Positions 11,037-20,821 are shown, counted from the stretch's first letter. The stretch: DNA of 64,000 bases from Ramlibacter sp. (GCA_013815685.1 JACDFR010000004.1:56001-120000); one strand, 5' to 3'. A program made the numbers and translations. Notes: a model not told the origin generated them from the letters alone.

Positions 11037-11885
11037 TCAAAGGGGTGTTGCTGGCAAATTGGCTTGCCCGTCCGCCGGGATCTCGGGCAACTGCGTGACG
11101 CGGGTATAGATCGCTGAAAAGTCAGGTGCCGTCTTGTCGAAAAGCTCCTGAAAGCTCTGGATGACGAAGTAGGTTTGCTGATAGCTGTCGATCTTGTAGC
11201 GCGTGCGCATGACGCGCTCGATGTCCAGCGCCAGCCGCTGCGGCTGGTGGCTTTCGATGGCATGTTGCAGTTCTCCGGGTGAGCTGAGGATGCCCGCGCC
11301 GTACGCCCTCAGGCTGTCGTTCTGACGGATCAAGCCGAATTCGATCGTGTACCAATAAAGCCGGCTGAGAAGCTCGCACGCGCCGAGCCGATGGGCTTTG
11401 AGGCCGCCCTTGCCATATTCCTGCATATGAGCGGCGAAGACCGGGTCGAACAGCAGCGGCACATGGCCGAACAGGTCATGAAAGACATCTGGCTCGACGA
11501 TGTAGTCGAACTCTTCAGGCGTGCGGATCCAGTCGGTGACTGGGAATTTCCGGTTAGCCAGCAGCGTGAAGAAGGGCACTTCCGGTATCAAACCGGGCAC
11601 GGCCACGATTTCCCACTGCGTCGCTTTGACCAGCCGCTGATTGATTTCGTCGAAGTGCGGAATCCGGTCTTTCACGCCCAGCAACGGAAGCGCAGCCAGG
11701 AATTCGTCGCAGGCCCGCCCTTTCACCAATGCGGCCTGCCGCTCGTACAGCCGGCGGTAAGTGTCGTGATCGGCCTGGGTGTAGCCTTCGTAGTTCTGCG
11801 GGCAGGTGTAGTCGGTGCCCGCGCGCGCATAGTCGCCGCGCGGCGACCGTTCGCTGACGCCATACACAACCGGTTCAATCGCCAT
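11037..11885 (-). CDS. phhA: Phenylalanine 4-monooxygenase
   Basis: A 282-residue iron- and pterin-dependent hydroxylase converting L-phenylalanine to L-tyrosine. The iron ligands are visible in HDLFGHVP (two His) and YTIEFGL (Glu). Length matches bacterial monomeric PhhA, without the regulatory ACT domain of animal enzymes. The ATG at 11885 has an AAGGAA site upstream; longer in-frame extensions overlap hppD and are rejected. It lies 13 bp downstream of hppD on the same strand, so both form a phenylalanine-to-homogentisate operon likely controlled by the divergent Lrp-type gene. Confidence 0.95.
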   Translation of the reverse strand: MAIEPVVYGVSERSPRGDYARAGTDYTCPQNYEGYTQADHDTYRRLYERQAALVKGRACDEFLAALPLLGVKDRIPHFDEINQRLVKATQWEIVAVPGLIPEVPFFTLLANRKFPVTDWIRTPEEFDYIVEPDVFHDLFGHVPLLFDPVFAAHMQEYGKGGLKAHRLGACELLSRLYWYTIEFGLIRQNDSLRAYGAGILSSPGELQHAIESHQPQRLALDIERVMRTRYKIDSYQQTYFVIQSFQELFDKTAPDFSAIYTRVTQLPEIPADGQANLPATPL

Positions 11886-11898
11886 TGTTCTCGTTCCT

Positions 11899-13026
11899 TC
11901 AGGCTGTCTTCGTTTGGAGCACCCCACGGCGCATCTGGTCGAGCTCCATGGTCTCGAACAGTGCCTTGAAGTTGCCCTCCCCAAACCCGCTGTTGCCCTT
12001 GCGCTGGATGAACTCGAAGAAGATGGGCCCCAGCTGGTTTTCACTGAAGATCTGCAGGAGCAATTCGCCTGACTTCCCGTCGACCAAAATGTTTCTCTGC
12101 TGCAGCCCCGCCAGATTCTCGCCGTGGCCCGGTATGCGCTTTTCCAGCAGTTCGTAATAAATTTCGCTGGTGGATAGTAGCTTGACGCCACTCATCTGGA
12201 GCGCGTCCACGGTCGCATACAGGTTGCCGGAGCCCATGGCGATGTGCTGGATTCCCTCGCCATGGTAGCGGTCGAGGTATTCCTGTATCTGCCCCGGCTT
12301 TTCGTTGCCCTCTTCGTTGATGGGGATGCGGATCTTGCCGCAAGGGCTGGTCATCGCCTTGCTCTTGACCCCGGTCGCCTGGCCTTCGATATCGAAATAG
12401 CGGACCTCGCGGAAATTGAACAGCCGCTCGTAGAAATCCGCCCACTCGCTCATCCGTCCACGGTGCACGTTGTGGGTCAGGTGGTCGATGTAGACGAGGC
12501 CGTGGCCCGCAGGCTGCAGCTGCGCGCCCGGCAGCGGCTCGAAATCGACATCGTAGAAGCCGATGTTTCCGATCTCGCCTTCCCGGGCCCCGTTCTTGCC
12601 ACGCCAGCGGTCGATGAAGTAAATGATGGAATCGCCGATCCCCTTGATGGCCGGGATGTTCAATTCGCCCGGCCCCGCCACCCCCGCATATCCCCAGGCG
12701 CCCAGCGAGATGGCCCGCTCATAAGCGGCCTTGGCATCGCGCACCCGGAACGCAATGGCGCACACGCTCGGGCCATGCAGTCGCGCGAACCGTTGCGCGA
12801 ATGAATCGGGTTCGGCGTTGACGATGAAGTTGATTTCACCCTGCCGGTAGAGCAGCACATTCTTGTGCCGGTGCCGGGCAATGGCCTTGAAGCCCATGCG
12901 CTCGAAGAGCTCCCCCATGGCCTTGGGATCGGGCGCGGCATATTCGATGAATTCGAAACCGTCGGTACCCATCGGGTTTTCCCAATCGGCTTGTTGCGTG
13001 AGGGATTGGGGCAGAGCCTGGTTCAT
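11899..13026 (-). CDS. hppD: 4-hydroxyphenylpyruvate dioxygenase
   Basis: A 375-residue Fe(II) dioxygenase converting 4-hydroxyphenylpyruvate to homogentisate in tyrosine degradation. Two vicinal-oxygen-chelate halves are present; the iron ligands are His in YIDHLTHNV, His in GIQHIAMG and Glu in FFEFIQRKG. The ATG at 13026 is preceded by AAGGAA and gives the usual family length; an upstream in-frame ATG at 13119 would overlap the divergent regulator's promoter. First gene of the hppD-phhA operon. Confidence 0.96.
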   Translation of the reverse strand: MNQALPQSLTQQADWENPMGTDGFEFIEYAAPDPKAMGELFERMGFKAIARHRHKNVLLYRQGEINFIVNAEPDSFAQRFARLHGPSVCAIAFRVRDAKAAYERAISLGAWGYAGVAGPGELNIPAIKGIGDSIIYFIDRWRGKNGAREGEIGNIGFYDVDFEPLPGAQLQPAGHGLVYIDHLTHNVHRGRMSEWADFYERLFNFREVRYFDIEGQATGVKSKAMTSPCGKIRIPINEEGNEKPGQIQEYLDRYHGEGIQHIAMGSGNLYATVDALQMSGVKLLSTSEIYYELLEKRIPGHGENLAGLQQRNILVDGKSGELLLQIFSENQLGPIFFEFIQRKGNSGFGEGNFKALFETMELDQMRRGVLQTKTA

Positions 13027-13114
13027 GGTGTTCCTTGGAATCTGCCAGACTGTAGCGGCGGTAGCACTCATTTTTATGGCGTAATGGCGCGACAGATCAT
13101 CATACCGCGCAATA

Positions 13115-13126
13115 ATCATGCATGAT
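13115..13126. promoter_or_regulatory. Candidate operator palindrome between hppD and the Lrp-type gene
   Basis: The 95-bp divergent intergenic region ends in a perfect 12-bp palindrome atcatgcatgat that overlaps the regulator's ATG at 13122. Lrp/AsnC proteins commonly bind AT-rich palindromic sites near their own start and in the divergent promoter. Binding by the adjacent regulator is an inference. Confidence 0.45.
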
Positions 13127-13607
13127 CAGTGAAATTCAGGCATTCGACAAGCTCGACAAAGAGATCCTGCGCTGTCTGCAGAAGAACGGGCGCGAGACTT
13201 ATGACGTGATTGGCACCCGAGTGGGGCTCTCCTCGAGCGCCGTGCTGCGCCGGGTCAAGCGGTTGGAGGATACAGGCGTGATCGACCGCTATGTCGCCTT
13301 GGTCAACCCGGAGGCAGTCGGACTGGGCCTGACGGCGTACTTGAACGTTCGCCTTGAAAAGCATACGGAGAGCCACAAGCGCAACCCGATGGACCTGTTT
13401 CGCGCCAGCGTCCAGGCCTGGCCAGAAGTGGTGGAGTGCGCCGCCCTGACCGGCGAAATGGATTACCTGCTGCGGGTGGTCGTGCAAGACATGGCGCATT
13501 ACAGCCGCTTCATCATGGACACCTTGCTCAAGCATCCTTCGGTGCAAGATTGCAAAACCAGTTTTGTGCTCGACCGCGTCAAAGCCACTACAGCCATCCC
13601 GGTGTAA
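13122..13607 (+). CDS. Lrp/AsnC-family transcriptional regulator (likely of phenylalanine/tyrosine catabolism)
   Basis: A 161-residue regulator with an N-terminal winged helix (LDKEILRCLQKNGRETYDVI, then SSSAVLRRVKRLEDTGVI) and a C-terminal ligand-binding ACT-like (RAM) domain containing ALTGEMDYLLRVV. Length and layout match the Lrp family. It is divergent from hppD-phhA with only 95 bp between start codons, which suggests it controls that operon in response to an aromatic amino acid. Start ATG 13122 lies inside a 12-bp palindrome, consistent with autoregulation. Confidence 0.88.
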   Translation: MISEIQAFDKLDKEILRCLQKNGRETYDVIGTRVGLSSSAVLRRVKRLEDTGVIDRYVALVNPEAVGLGLTAYLNVRLEKHTESHKRNPMDLFRASVQAWPEVVECAALTGEMDYLLRVVVQDMAHYSRFIMDTLLKHPSVQDCKTSFVLDRVKATTAIPV

Positions 13608-13714
13608 TCAGAACGACCTGCTTTTCGGCATCTGCGTCTAGGTAGAACTACCTGAACGCGGCTATTCCGGATCGTTTGCCTTGCGCTCTCGGTAAAAACC
13701 CTTAGATTGAAGGC

Positions 13715-14379
13715 ATGACACAAGCCCCCGCAGTCAGCCAGCCGACCAGGGTCGTGGTTCCGATTCGCTCGCTAGGCCCCAGCCATCGCGACCGCATCGC
13801 GACCCACCTGTGCTCTCTTGACGGGGAAGACCGGTATCTGCGCTTCGGCTACGCGGCCAATGACGAGCAGATCCGGCGCTAGTGCAGGGGCTGGACTTCG
13901 ACCGTGACGACATCTTCGGCATTTTCAACCGCAAGCTGGAACTCATCGCCGTGGCGCATCTGGCGGTCCCACCGAAGCCGGAGGCCTGGTCATGCGCCGA
14001 GTTCGGCGTTTCGGTGCGCAAAAAGGCGCGCGGCCGTGGCTATGGCGCCCGCATGTTCGAGCGTGCCGTCATGCACGCTCGCAACGAAGGCGTGGACATG
14101 CTGTTCATCCACGCGCTGAGCGAGAACACCGCCATGCTCAAGATTGCCACCAATGCCGGCGCCACCCTGGAGCGCGCCGGCCCGGAAACGGATGCATTCC
14201 TGCGCCTGCCGCCCGCGAACTTCGACAGCCGGATGAGTGAACTCGTGGAAGAGCAGGTGGCCCTCACCGACTATGGCTTGAAAGTGCAAGCCAAGAATTT
14301 ATGGGATTTTCTTGCCGGCGTGCAGGAAGTGCGCCAGGGCGTGCGGGACGCGCGCCACAAGGCCGGCCGGCTGAGCTGA
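13715..14379 (+). pseudogene. GNAT-family acetyltransferase, disrupted by a one-base frameshift
   Basis: The ATG at 13715 opens 55 codons (ending NDEQIRR) that stop at TAG 13880. The protein continues at once in another frame from 13882 (QGLDFDRDDIFGIFNRKLELI) through the acetyl-CoA-binding motif VRKKARGRGYGARMF to a stop at 14379. Adding one base at the junction (ta[c]gtg) restores RR-Tyr-Val-QGLDF and a single GNAT protein of about 221 residues. The two halves overlap exactly and no other lesion is seen, so this is a recent mutation or a sequence error. If the downstream part were translated alone from GTG 13882 it would lack the N-terminal strands of the fold. Confidence 0.85.
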
Positions 14380-14463
14380 AGCGCCGCGCGCGGCCCGGCG
14401 ACGACGAACATTTCCGCTATCCTATTGATCCCTCCACTACCGCACGTCCTGCAACCCAAGGCT

Positions 14464-15342
14464 GTGTCCGACCCGCACCCAGCGCGCGCTTCCCATGAGA
14501 AGGAAGACAGGCGCACTTTCCTGCAGAAGATCGCCGAGTTCATCCATCCGGGGCCGGACTCCAAGGCAGAACTGATCGAGACACTGGCCGATGCCGAGGA
14601 CAACGACATCATCGGCCCCGAATCGCGGGTGATGCTCGAAGGGGTGATCCGCATGGCCGAATTGACGGCCGGCGATGTGATGGTGGCGGCGCCGCGGATG
14701 GACCTGCTCAACATCGACTCCCCGCACGATGACATCCTGGGCATCGTGATCGACACCGCGCACTCGCGCTTTCCGGTCTACGAGGGCGACCGTGAGAACA
14801 TCATCGGCATCCTGATGGCCAAGGACCTGCTCAAGCTCCAGCGCGCGCCTGAGCTGAACATTCGCGCGCTGCTTCGGTCGGCCGTGTTCGTGCCGGAAAC
14901 CAAAGGCCTGAACGACCTGCTGCGCGAGTTCAGGGGCAATCGCAACCATCTGGCCATCGTGGTCGACGAATTCGGCCGTATCGCCGGCCTCATCACCATC
15001 GAGGACGTGCTGGAACAGATCGTCGGCGAGATCGAGGACGAATTCGACATCGCCGAGGATGAGGGCGATATCTTCGGGCTGGCCGACCGCACCTACCGCG
15101 TCAGCGGCGACACCGCCATCGAGCGCGTCGGCGAAGCCTTCGGCGTCGCGCTGGTGCCCACGGACGCCCAGCAGGAGTTCGACACCATCGGCGGCCTGAT
15201 CGCCCATGAGATGGGGCACGTGCCCAAGCGCGGCGAGCATCATGCGCTGTCAGGGTTGAATTTCGTCGTGCTTCACACCAAGGGCGGTGCGGTGCGGTGG
15301 TTCAAGGTCTCTCCCGTCGCCGACGACGACCCCACCGGGTGA
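14464..15342 (+). CDS. corC: CorC/HlyC-type CBS-domain protein
   Basis: A 292-residue cytoplasmic protein of the CorC/YbeX family, linked to magnesium/cobalt efflux and often encoded beside lnt. It has an acidic N-terminal region, two CBS domains (about residues 60-180, containing MVAAPRMD and VVDEFGRIAGLITIEDVLE) and the CorC_HlyC C-terminal domain (DTIGGLIAHEMGHVPKRGE). The GTG start at 14464 gives VSDPHPAR, the usual N-terminus in this order; a TTG at 14425 is less likely. Its TGA overlaps the lnt GTG start by 4 bp. Confidence 0.9.
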   Translation: MSDPHPARASHEKEDRRTFLQKIAEFIHPGPDSKAELIETLADAEDNDIIGPESRVMLEGVIRMAELTAGDVMVAAPRMDLLNIDSPHDDILGIVIDTAHSRFPVYEGDRENIIGILMAKDLLKLQRAPELNIRALLRSAVFVPETKGLNDLLREFRGNRNHLAIVVDEFGRIAGLITIEDVLEQIVGEIEDEFDIAEDEGDIFGLADRTYRVSGDTAIERVGEAFGVALVPTDAQQEFDTIGGLIAHEMGHVPKRGEHHALSGLNFVVLHTKGGAVRWFKVSPVADDDPTG

Positions 15343-16877
15343 GGCCATTGGCCGCGAGTCTGGCGCCGTTCGCTCTTGCACTGCTGGCGGGCCTGGCGCA
15401 GGCGGTGTCCATGGCATCGCCCTGGGATGGCCGGCCGCAGTGGTGGCTCCAGCTGCTGTCGCTGGCCGTGCTGGCTGCGCTGGTGCAGCGCGCCGGCACG
15501 ATCGGGCGCGCCGCCATGCTGGGATGGGTGTTCGCGACCGCCTGGCTCACCGGGACGTTCTGGTGGCTGTTCATTTCGATGCACGTCTACGGAGGCCTGC
15601 CGGCGCCGCTGGCCGCCCTGGCGGTGCTGGCCCTGGCCCTGTTCCTGAGCACCTACTATGCCGCGGCCTGCGGGGCCACGGCCGCCCTGCGGGCCGGGCC
15701 GGCGCTGCGCACCGTGATCTTCGCGTCGTTCTGGCTGCTGGCCGAGCTGGCGCGAACCACGTGGTTTACCGGCTTCCCCTGGGGGGCCGGCGGCTACGCG
15801 CATGTGGACGGGCCGCTGTCGGCATTTGCAGCCCAGGTCGGCGTTCATGGCATCGGCTTTTCGGCGGCGCTGCTCGCCTTCGCGCTGTCCTTGCTCGCCC
15901 ACACGCAAACGTTCCGGTCGTGGCGCTACTGGGCGGTGCTGGCCGGGGCTGCATCGCTGCTGGCTGCTTGCAACATCGCCGGGGACGCTCAAGCGCCGGC
16001 GGCCCGTCCCGGCCTGTCGGTGGCGCTGCTGCAGGGAAATATCGCGCAGGACCAGAAATTCGAGGGCCGCACCGGCGTGCCGGTGGCATTGGACTGGTAC
16101 GGCCGGCAGCTGGAGGCCAGCACGGCCAGCCTGGTGGTCGCGCCGGAGACGGCGATACCGATGTTGCCCCAGCAGTTGCCCGACGGCTACTTCGACGCGC
16201 TGCGCGCGCGTTTCGGGCAGGGGCGACAGGCGGCGCTGATCGGCATCCCGCTCGGCAGTTACCACGAGGGGTACACCAATTCGGTGATCGGCCTGAAGCC
16301 CGGCGCCGAGGTCTACCGATTCGACAAGCACCATCTCGTGCCCTTTGGGGAATTCATTCCGCCCCTGTTCAAGTGGTTCACCACGATGATGAGCATTCCC
16401 TTGGGCGACTTCAACCGCGGCCCCATCGGCCAACCCACCTTCGAATGGCAGGGACACCGCCTGGCGCCCAACATCTGCTATGAAGACCTGTTCGGCGAAG
16501 AGCTCGGCGCGCAGTTCGCCAACCCGGCGACGGCGCCCACAATTCTGGTCAACGTCAGCAACATCGGATGGTTCGGCGACACGGTCGCGATCGACCAGCA
16601 CCTGCAGATCAGCCGCATGCGGGCGTTGGAGTTCCAGCGCCCGGTGATTCGCGCCACCAACACCGGGGCCACCGTCATCATCGACCATCGCGGCCAGGTG
16701 ACCCACTCGCTTGCCCGCCACACGCGCGGCGTTCTCACGGGGGAAGTGCACGGGCGCGATGCCATCACGCCGTATGCCTGGTGGGTGTCGCGATTCGGCT
16801 TGTGGCCGCTCTGGCTGCTGCCTCTTGCCGTGGCGGGTCTGGCGATGTGGCGCGGCAAGCCGAGGCCTGCACCGTAA
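15339..16877 (+). CDS. lnt: Apolipoprotein N-acyltransferase
   Basis: A 512-residue inner-membrane enzyme that adds the third acyl chain to bacterial lipoproteins. The N-terminal about 200 residues contain several membrane helices, followed by a periplasmic nitrilase domain with the Glu-Lys-Cys triad: Glu in VAPETAIP, Lys in [11 protein letters not shown], Cys in [10 protein letters not shown] last membrane helix lies near the C-terminus ([15 protein letters not shown]). The GTG start at 15339 overlaps the corC stop and begins VRPLAAS. Confidence 0.95.
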   Translation: MRPLAASLAPFALALLAGLAQAVSMASPWDGRPQWWLQLLSLAVLAALVQRAGTIGRAAMLGWVFATAWLTGTFWWLFISMHVYGGLPAPLAALAVLALALFLSTYYAAACGATAALRAGPALRTVIFASFWLLAELARTTWFTGFPWGAGGYAHVDGPLSAFAAQVGVHGIGFSAALLAFALSLLAHTQTFRSWRYWAVLAGAASLLAACNIAGDAQAPAARPGLSVALLQGNIAQDQKFEGRTGVPVALDWYGRQLEASTASLVVAPETAIPMLPQQLPDGYFDALRARFGQGRQAALIGIPLGSYHEGYTNSVIGLKPGAEVYRFDKHHLVPFGEFIPPLFKWFTTMMSIPLGDFNRGPIGQPTFEWQGHRLAPNICYEDLFGEELGAQFANPATAPTILVNVSNIGWFGDTVAIDQHLQISRMRALEFQRPVIRATNTGATVIIDHRGQVTHSLARHTRGVLTGEVHGRDAITPYAWWVSRFGLWPLWLLPLAVAGLAMWRGKPRPAP

Positions 16878-16905
16878 AATCGGCGGTTTGCTCCGCCGCC
16901 CTTTC

Positions 16906-17811
16906 ATGTTGACCTTCCAGCAAATCATTCTGACATTGCAGTCCTATTGGGACGCACAGGGCTGCGCACTCTTGCAGCCTTACGACATGGAAGTGGGCGC
17001 GGGAACTTCGCACACCGCGACATTCCTGCGTTCGCTGGGCCCCGAGCCCTGGAAGGCGGCCTACGTGCAGCCCAGCCGCCGGCCCAAGGACGGCCGCTAT
17101 GGCGAGAATCCCAACCGCCTGCAGCACTACTACCAGTACCAGGTGGTTCTCAAGCCGGCGCCGGCCGAAATCCTGGAGCTTTACCTGGGCTCGCTGCAAG
17201 CGCTGGGTTTCGATCTCAAGAAGAACGACATCCGTTTCGTCGAGGACGATTGGGAAAATCCCACGCTGGGGGCCTGGGGCTTGGGCTGGGAAGTCTGGCT
17301 CAACGGAATGGAAGTCACGCAGTTCACCTACTTCCAGCAGGTCGGCGGCATCGACTGCAAGCCGATCACGGGCGAGATCACCTACGGCCTGGAGCGGTTG
17401 GCGATGTACCTGCAGAACGTGGACAACGTCTACCACCTGAAGTGGACGGAAAGCCTGAGCTACGGCGACGTGTACCTGCAAAACGAGAAGGAACAGTCGG
17501 CCTACAACTTCGAGCACAGCGACGCGCAATTCCTGTTCACCGCATTCGGCGCGCATGAGAAGCAGGCCAAGTACCTGATGGAGCAGAAGCTGGCGCTTCC
17601 AGCTTACGAGCAGGTGCTCAAGGCCGCGCACAGCTTCAACCTGCTGGACGCGCGCGGCGCGATCAGCGTGACCGAACGTGCCGCCTATATCGGCCGCATC
17701 CGCAACCTGGCGCGCAGCGTGGCGCAGAGTTACTATGACAGCCGCGAGCGCCTGGGTTTCCCGATGGCGCCGCGCGAATGGGTCGCCGACCTGCAGAAAA
17801 AGGCGGCCTGA
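16906..17811 (+). CDS. glyQ: Glycine--tRNA ligase alpha subunit
   Basis: A 301-residue catalytic subunit of the tetrameric (alpha2beta2) glycyl-tRNA synthetase. The protein starts [15 protein letters not shown] and contains the family blocks [35 protein letters not shown] and [15 protein letters not shown]. Length is normal. It lies 28 bp after lnt and 3 bp before glyS. Upstream in-frame extension inside lnt is rejected. Confidence 0.97.
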   Translation: MLTFQQIILTLQSYWDAQGCALLQPYDMEVGAGTSHTATFLRSLGPEPWKAAYVQPSRRPKDGRYGENPNRLQHYYQYQVVLKPAPAEILELYLGSLQALGFDLKKNDIRFVEDDWENPTLGAWGLGWEVWLNGMEVTQFTYFQQVGGIDCKPITGEITYGLERLAMYLQNVDNVYHLKWTESLSYGDVYLQNEKEQSAYNFEHSDAQFLFTAFGAHEKQAKYLMEQKLALPAYEQVLKAAHSFNLLDARGAISVTERAAYIGRIRNLARSVAQSYYDSRERLGFPMAPREWVADLQKKAA

Positions 17812-17814
17812 CGC

Positions 17815-19947
17815 ATGGCACACCAGAACCTTCTTGTCGAGCTGTTCGTCGAAGAGTTGCCTCCCAAGGCGCTCAGGAAACTGGGCCAGGCATTCGCCGG
17901 CGTGCTGTTCGAGCAGCTCAAGGCGCAGGGCCTGGCTTCGGGCGAGTCGAAGCTCACCTCGTTCGCGTCCCCGCGCCGTCTCGGTGCGCACATCACGGTG
18001 GTGGCTACGCATGGCGCCGACCAGGCCGTCTCGCAAAAGCTGATGCCAGTGAGCGTGGGGCTGGATGCATCGGGCAATGCCACGCCGGCGTTGCTGAAGA
18101 AGCTCCAGTCCCTGGGGGCTGACGCCTCGGCGGTGGCCGGCCTCAAACGCGCGATGGACGGCAAGGCCGAGGCCCTGTTCTACGACAGCACCGTGAAGGG
18201 CGCGACGCTGGCGGAGGGCCTGCAGAAAGCGCTGAACGAAAGCCTGGCGAAGCTGCCCATCCCCAAGGTGATGACCTATCAGCTGGCCGATGGCTGGAGC
18301 GATGTGAAATTCGTTCGGCCCGCCCATTCGCTTGTCGCCATGCACGGCAGCGGTGTGATCCCCGTCGAAGTGCTGGGCCTCAAGGCCGGCAACACCACCC
18401 GCGGCCACCGGTTCGAGGCGCCTGCCGACCCGGTGCGGCTGAAGGACGCCGACAGCTATGAGAGCGCGCTGGAACAAGACGGCGCCGTCATTGCCAGCTT
18501 CGAGGCCCGCCGCGCCGAGATCGTGCGCCAGCTGACCGACGCGGCGGCCAGGGTGGGCAGCGCCCGGGTGATCGAAGACGAGGCCCTGCTCGATGAAGTC
18601 ACGGCGCTGGTCGAACGGCCGAACGTACTGGTCTGCGAGTTCGAGAAGGAGTTCCTCGAAGTACCGCAGGAGTGCCTGATCCTCACGATGAAGGCCAATC
18701 AGAAGTATTTCCCGTTGCTCGACGCGGCAGGCAAGCTCACCAACAAGTTCCTGGTGGTGAGCAATATCCGGCCCGCGGACCCCAGTGCCGTGATCGGGGG
18801 CAATGAGCGGGTTGTCCGCCCGCGCCTGGCCGACGCCAAGTTCTTCTTCGATCAGGACCGCAGGACGACGCTGGCCTCGCGCGTGCCCGGGCTGACCAAG
18901 GTGGTTTATCACAACAAGCTGGGCACCCAGTTTGATCGCATGCAGCGAGTGAGATGGATTGGCGAAGCGATTGCAAATCGACTCAACGCTGGACTCGTCG
19001 CAAATGTGCAGTTCGCTGCTGAATTCGCGAAAACCGACCTTCTGACCGGCATGGTGGGCGAGTTCCCAGAATTGCAAGGCATTATGGGCCGCTACTACGC
19101 CCTGAATGACAAGCTTCCGACCGAGGTTGCGGACGCCATTGAGGACCATTACAAACCTCGATTTGCTGGTGACGAACTGCCTCGCGCCGATGTCGGTCTG
19201 ATAGTCGCGCTCGCTGACAAGCTTGAGACACTGGCGGGCCTGTTCAGCATCGGTCAGAAGCCTACGGGCGATAAGGATCCGTTTGCTTTGCGGCGGCACG
19301 CGTTGGGAGTTGTTCGCATTCTCATGGAACGAGACCTGCCACTTGACTTGGGCGTTTTGGTAGACGCGGCGGTCCGAGAGGTCAAAGGCCTCCGTGCGGC
19401 CGACGCTCCGTGGCCTTTGGCAAATGACGCGAGCGAGGTGCGTCAACTTGAAGACTTCATCTACGAGCGGCTCGCCGGCTCGCTGCGCGAGCAGGGCTAC
19501 AGCGCGCAGGAAGTCGACGCCGTGCTGGCATTGCGTCCGCAACGCCTGGGCGATGTCGCCAAACGCCTCGCGGCAGTGCGCGCTTTCGCGGCCCTGCCCG
19601 AGGCCCCGGCACTGGCGGCAGCCAACAAGCGAATCGGCAACATCCTCAAGAAGGCCGAGAAGGCCGATGCCCATGTGAGCGAAGGCCTGCTCAAGGAGGA
19701 GGCCGAGAAGGCCCTTTACGCGATGACCCGCAAGATCGCCCCGCAGGCAGGCGCTCAATTCGAGGCCGGCGATTTCACCGGCTCCCTGCAGACGCTGGCG
19801 GCGCTGCGGGCCACCGTGGACGCGTTCTTCGATGGCGTAATGGTCAATGCCGAGGAGGCCGACCTGCGCCTGAACCGCCTGGGACTGCTCGCGACGCTGC
19901 ACCAGGCCATGAATCGCATTGCCGACCTGTCCCGATTGGCCCAGTGA
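17815..19947 (+). CDS. glyS: Glycine--tRNA ligase beta subunit
   Basis: A 710-residue beta subunit of glycyl-tRNA synthetase, normal length, with family features ELFVEELPPKAL at the N-terminus, the HD-like core and a C-terminal anticodon-binding region. The open frame is intact. Between about 18955 and 19460 codon use changes sharply: many A- or T-ending codons (att, gca, aat, cga, ctt, gtt, ttg) replace the G/C-ending codons seen on both sides. The protein sequence stays conserved-looking, which suggests a segment replaced by recombination rather than relaxed constraint. Confidence 0.97.
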   Translation: MAHQNLLVELFVEELPPKALRKLGQAFAGVLFEQLKAQGLASGESKLTSFASPRRLGAHITVVATHGADQAVSQKLMPVSVGLDASGNATPALLKKLQSLGADASAVAGLKRAMDGKAEALFYDSTVKGATLAEGLQKALNESLAKLPIPKVMTYQLADGWSDVKFVRPAHSLVAMHGSGVIPVEVLGLKAGNTTRGHRFEAPADPVRLKDADSYESALEQDGAVIASFEARRAEIVRQLTDAAARVGSARVIEDEALLDEVTALVERPNVLVCEFEKEFLEVPQECLILTMKANQKYFPLLDAAGKLTNKFLVVSNIRPADPSAVIGGNERVVRPRLADAKFFFDQDRRTTLASRVPGLTKVVYHNKLGTQFDRMQRVRWIGEAIANRLNAGLVANVQFAAEFAKTDLLTGMVGEFPELQGIMGRYYALNDKLPTEVADAIEDHYKPRFAGDELPRADVGLIVALADKLETLAGLFSIGQKPTGDKDPFALRRHALGVVRILMERDLPLDLGVLVDAAVREVKGLRAADAPWPLANDASEVRQLEDFIYERLAGSLREQGYSAQEVDAVLALRPQRLGDVAKRLAAVRAFAALPEAPALAAANKRIGNILKKAEKADAHVSEGLLKEEAEKALYAMTRKIAPQAGAQFEAGDFTGSLQTLAALRATVDAFFDGVMVNAEEADLRLNRLGLLATLHQAMNRIADLSRLAQ

Positions 19948-19960
19948 ATCTCCACACCCC

Positions 19961-20530
19961 ATGAAACTCGTCATCCTCGACCGCGACGGGACCATCAACG
20001 CCGACAGCGATGAGTTCATCAAATCGCCCGAGGAATGGACACCGCTGCCCGGAGCGCTGGAAGCCATCGCCCGCCTCAATCACGCCGGCTGGCATACGGT
20101 GATCGCATCAAACCAGTCGGGCCTGGGACGGGGCCTCTTCGACGTCGCCTCGCTCAACGCCATGCACGCCAAGATGCACAAGATGCTCGCGGCGCAAGGT
20201 GGCCGCATCGACGCCGTGTTCTATTGTCCGCACAGTCCGGACGAGGGGTGCCTGTGCCGCAAGCCGCTTCCCGGCCTGTTCGAGCAGATCGGGGAGCGCT
20301 TCGGCGTCGATCTCAAGGGCACGCCCGTGGTGGGCGACGGGCTGCGCGACTTGCAGGCCGGCGCGGCCGTGGGCTGCGACCCGCACCTGGTGCTGACCGG
20401 CAAGGGCGCGGAGTTCCGCGGCCGACCGCTGCCGCCGGCCTATCCCGCGGGCACCCAGGTCCACGAAGACCTGGCCGGGTTCGCCGACTGGCTGATCGCG
20501 CGTCTGGCGCCCCCCAAGTCCCTGCCCTAG
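19961..20530 (+). CDS. gmhB: D-glycero-beta-D-manno-heptose 1,7-bisphosphate 7-phosphatase
   Basis: A 189-residue HAD-superfamily phosphatase acting in ADP-heptose synthesis for lipopolysaccharide. It shows the DRDGTIN nucleophile motif, SNQSGLGRG, the zinc-binding loop CPHSPDEGCLCRKP and VVGDGLRDL. It follows glyS by 13 bp. In related genomes the next gene is plsC; here about 8.1 kb of biosynthetic genes separate the two. Confidence 0.93.
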   Translation: MKLVILDRDGTINADSDEFIKSPEEWTPLPGALEAIARLNHAGWHTVIASNQSGLGRGLFDVASLNAMHAKMHKMLAAQGGRIDAVFYCPHSPDEGCLCRKPLPGLFEQIGERFGVDLKGTPVVGDGLRDLQAGAAVGCDPHLVLTGKGAEFRGRPLPPAYPAGTQVHEDLAGFADWLIARLAPPKSLP

Positions 20531-20821
20531 CCGGTTCTCAATGCGGCATAACGCGGCTATCCGTGCTTTCGACGAGGACTCGGGCTTGTAAATAACAAGC
20601 TCGACAAAGTATAGATCGGGAGTTGCACGTTATGGCAATCCTCATTGCAGGATATGCCGCAAACGATCTAAGCAATTACGCGCGCTTTCTCCATTAGTCT
20701 TGCGTCACTGAAGCAAAGACAATGGCGCAAGAACATTTCCTTCCGTCCTGTGTTGTCTCGCAAGGCGTTCTTCCTCCTGCCCCGGTCCGGCTTGCGTCCG
20801 CAGGTCAGGAGAATTGAAGCG
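20531..20821 (+). promoter_or_regulatory. Intergenic region upstream of the chloro-amino-acid cluster
   Basis: A 291-bp gap that looks less GC-rich than its flanks. It contains an inverted repeat at about 20581-20603 (cgggcttgt / acaagctcg, one mismatch, 5-nt loop aaata), which could be an operator or a weak terminator of the gmhB operon. The cluster promoter is likely here, but no clear -35/-10 pair can be named. An AGGAG ribosome site precedes the ATG at 20822. Confidence 0.4.

Noticed and set aside
16765..20079. Open frame of 1104 codons on the minus strand opposite glyQ, glyS and gmhB
   Set aside because: Antisense shadow of three well-recognised genes in GC-rich DNA; no ribosome site and no recognisable domain.
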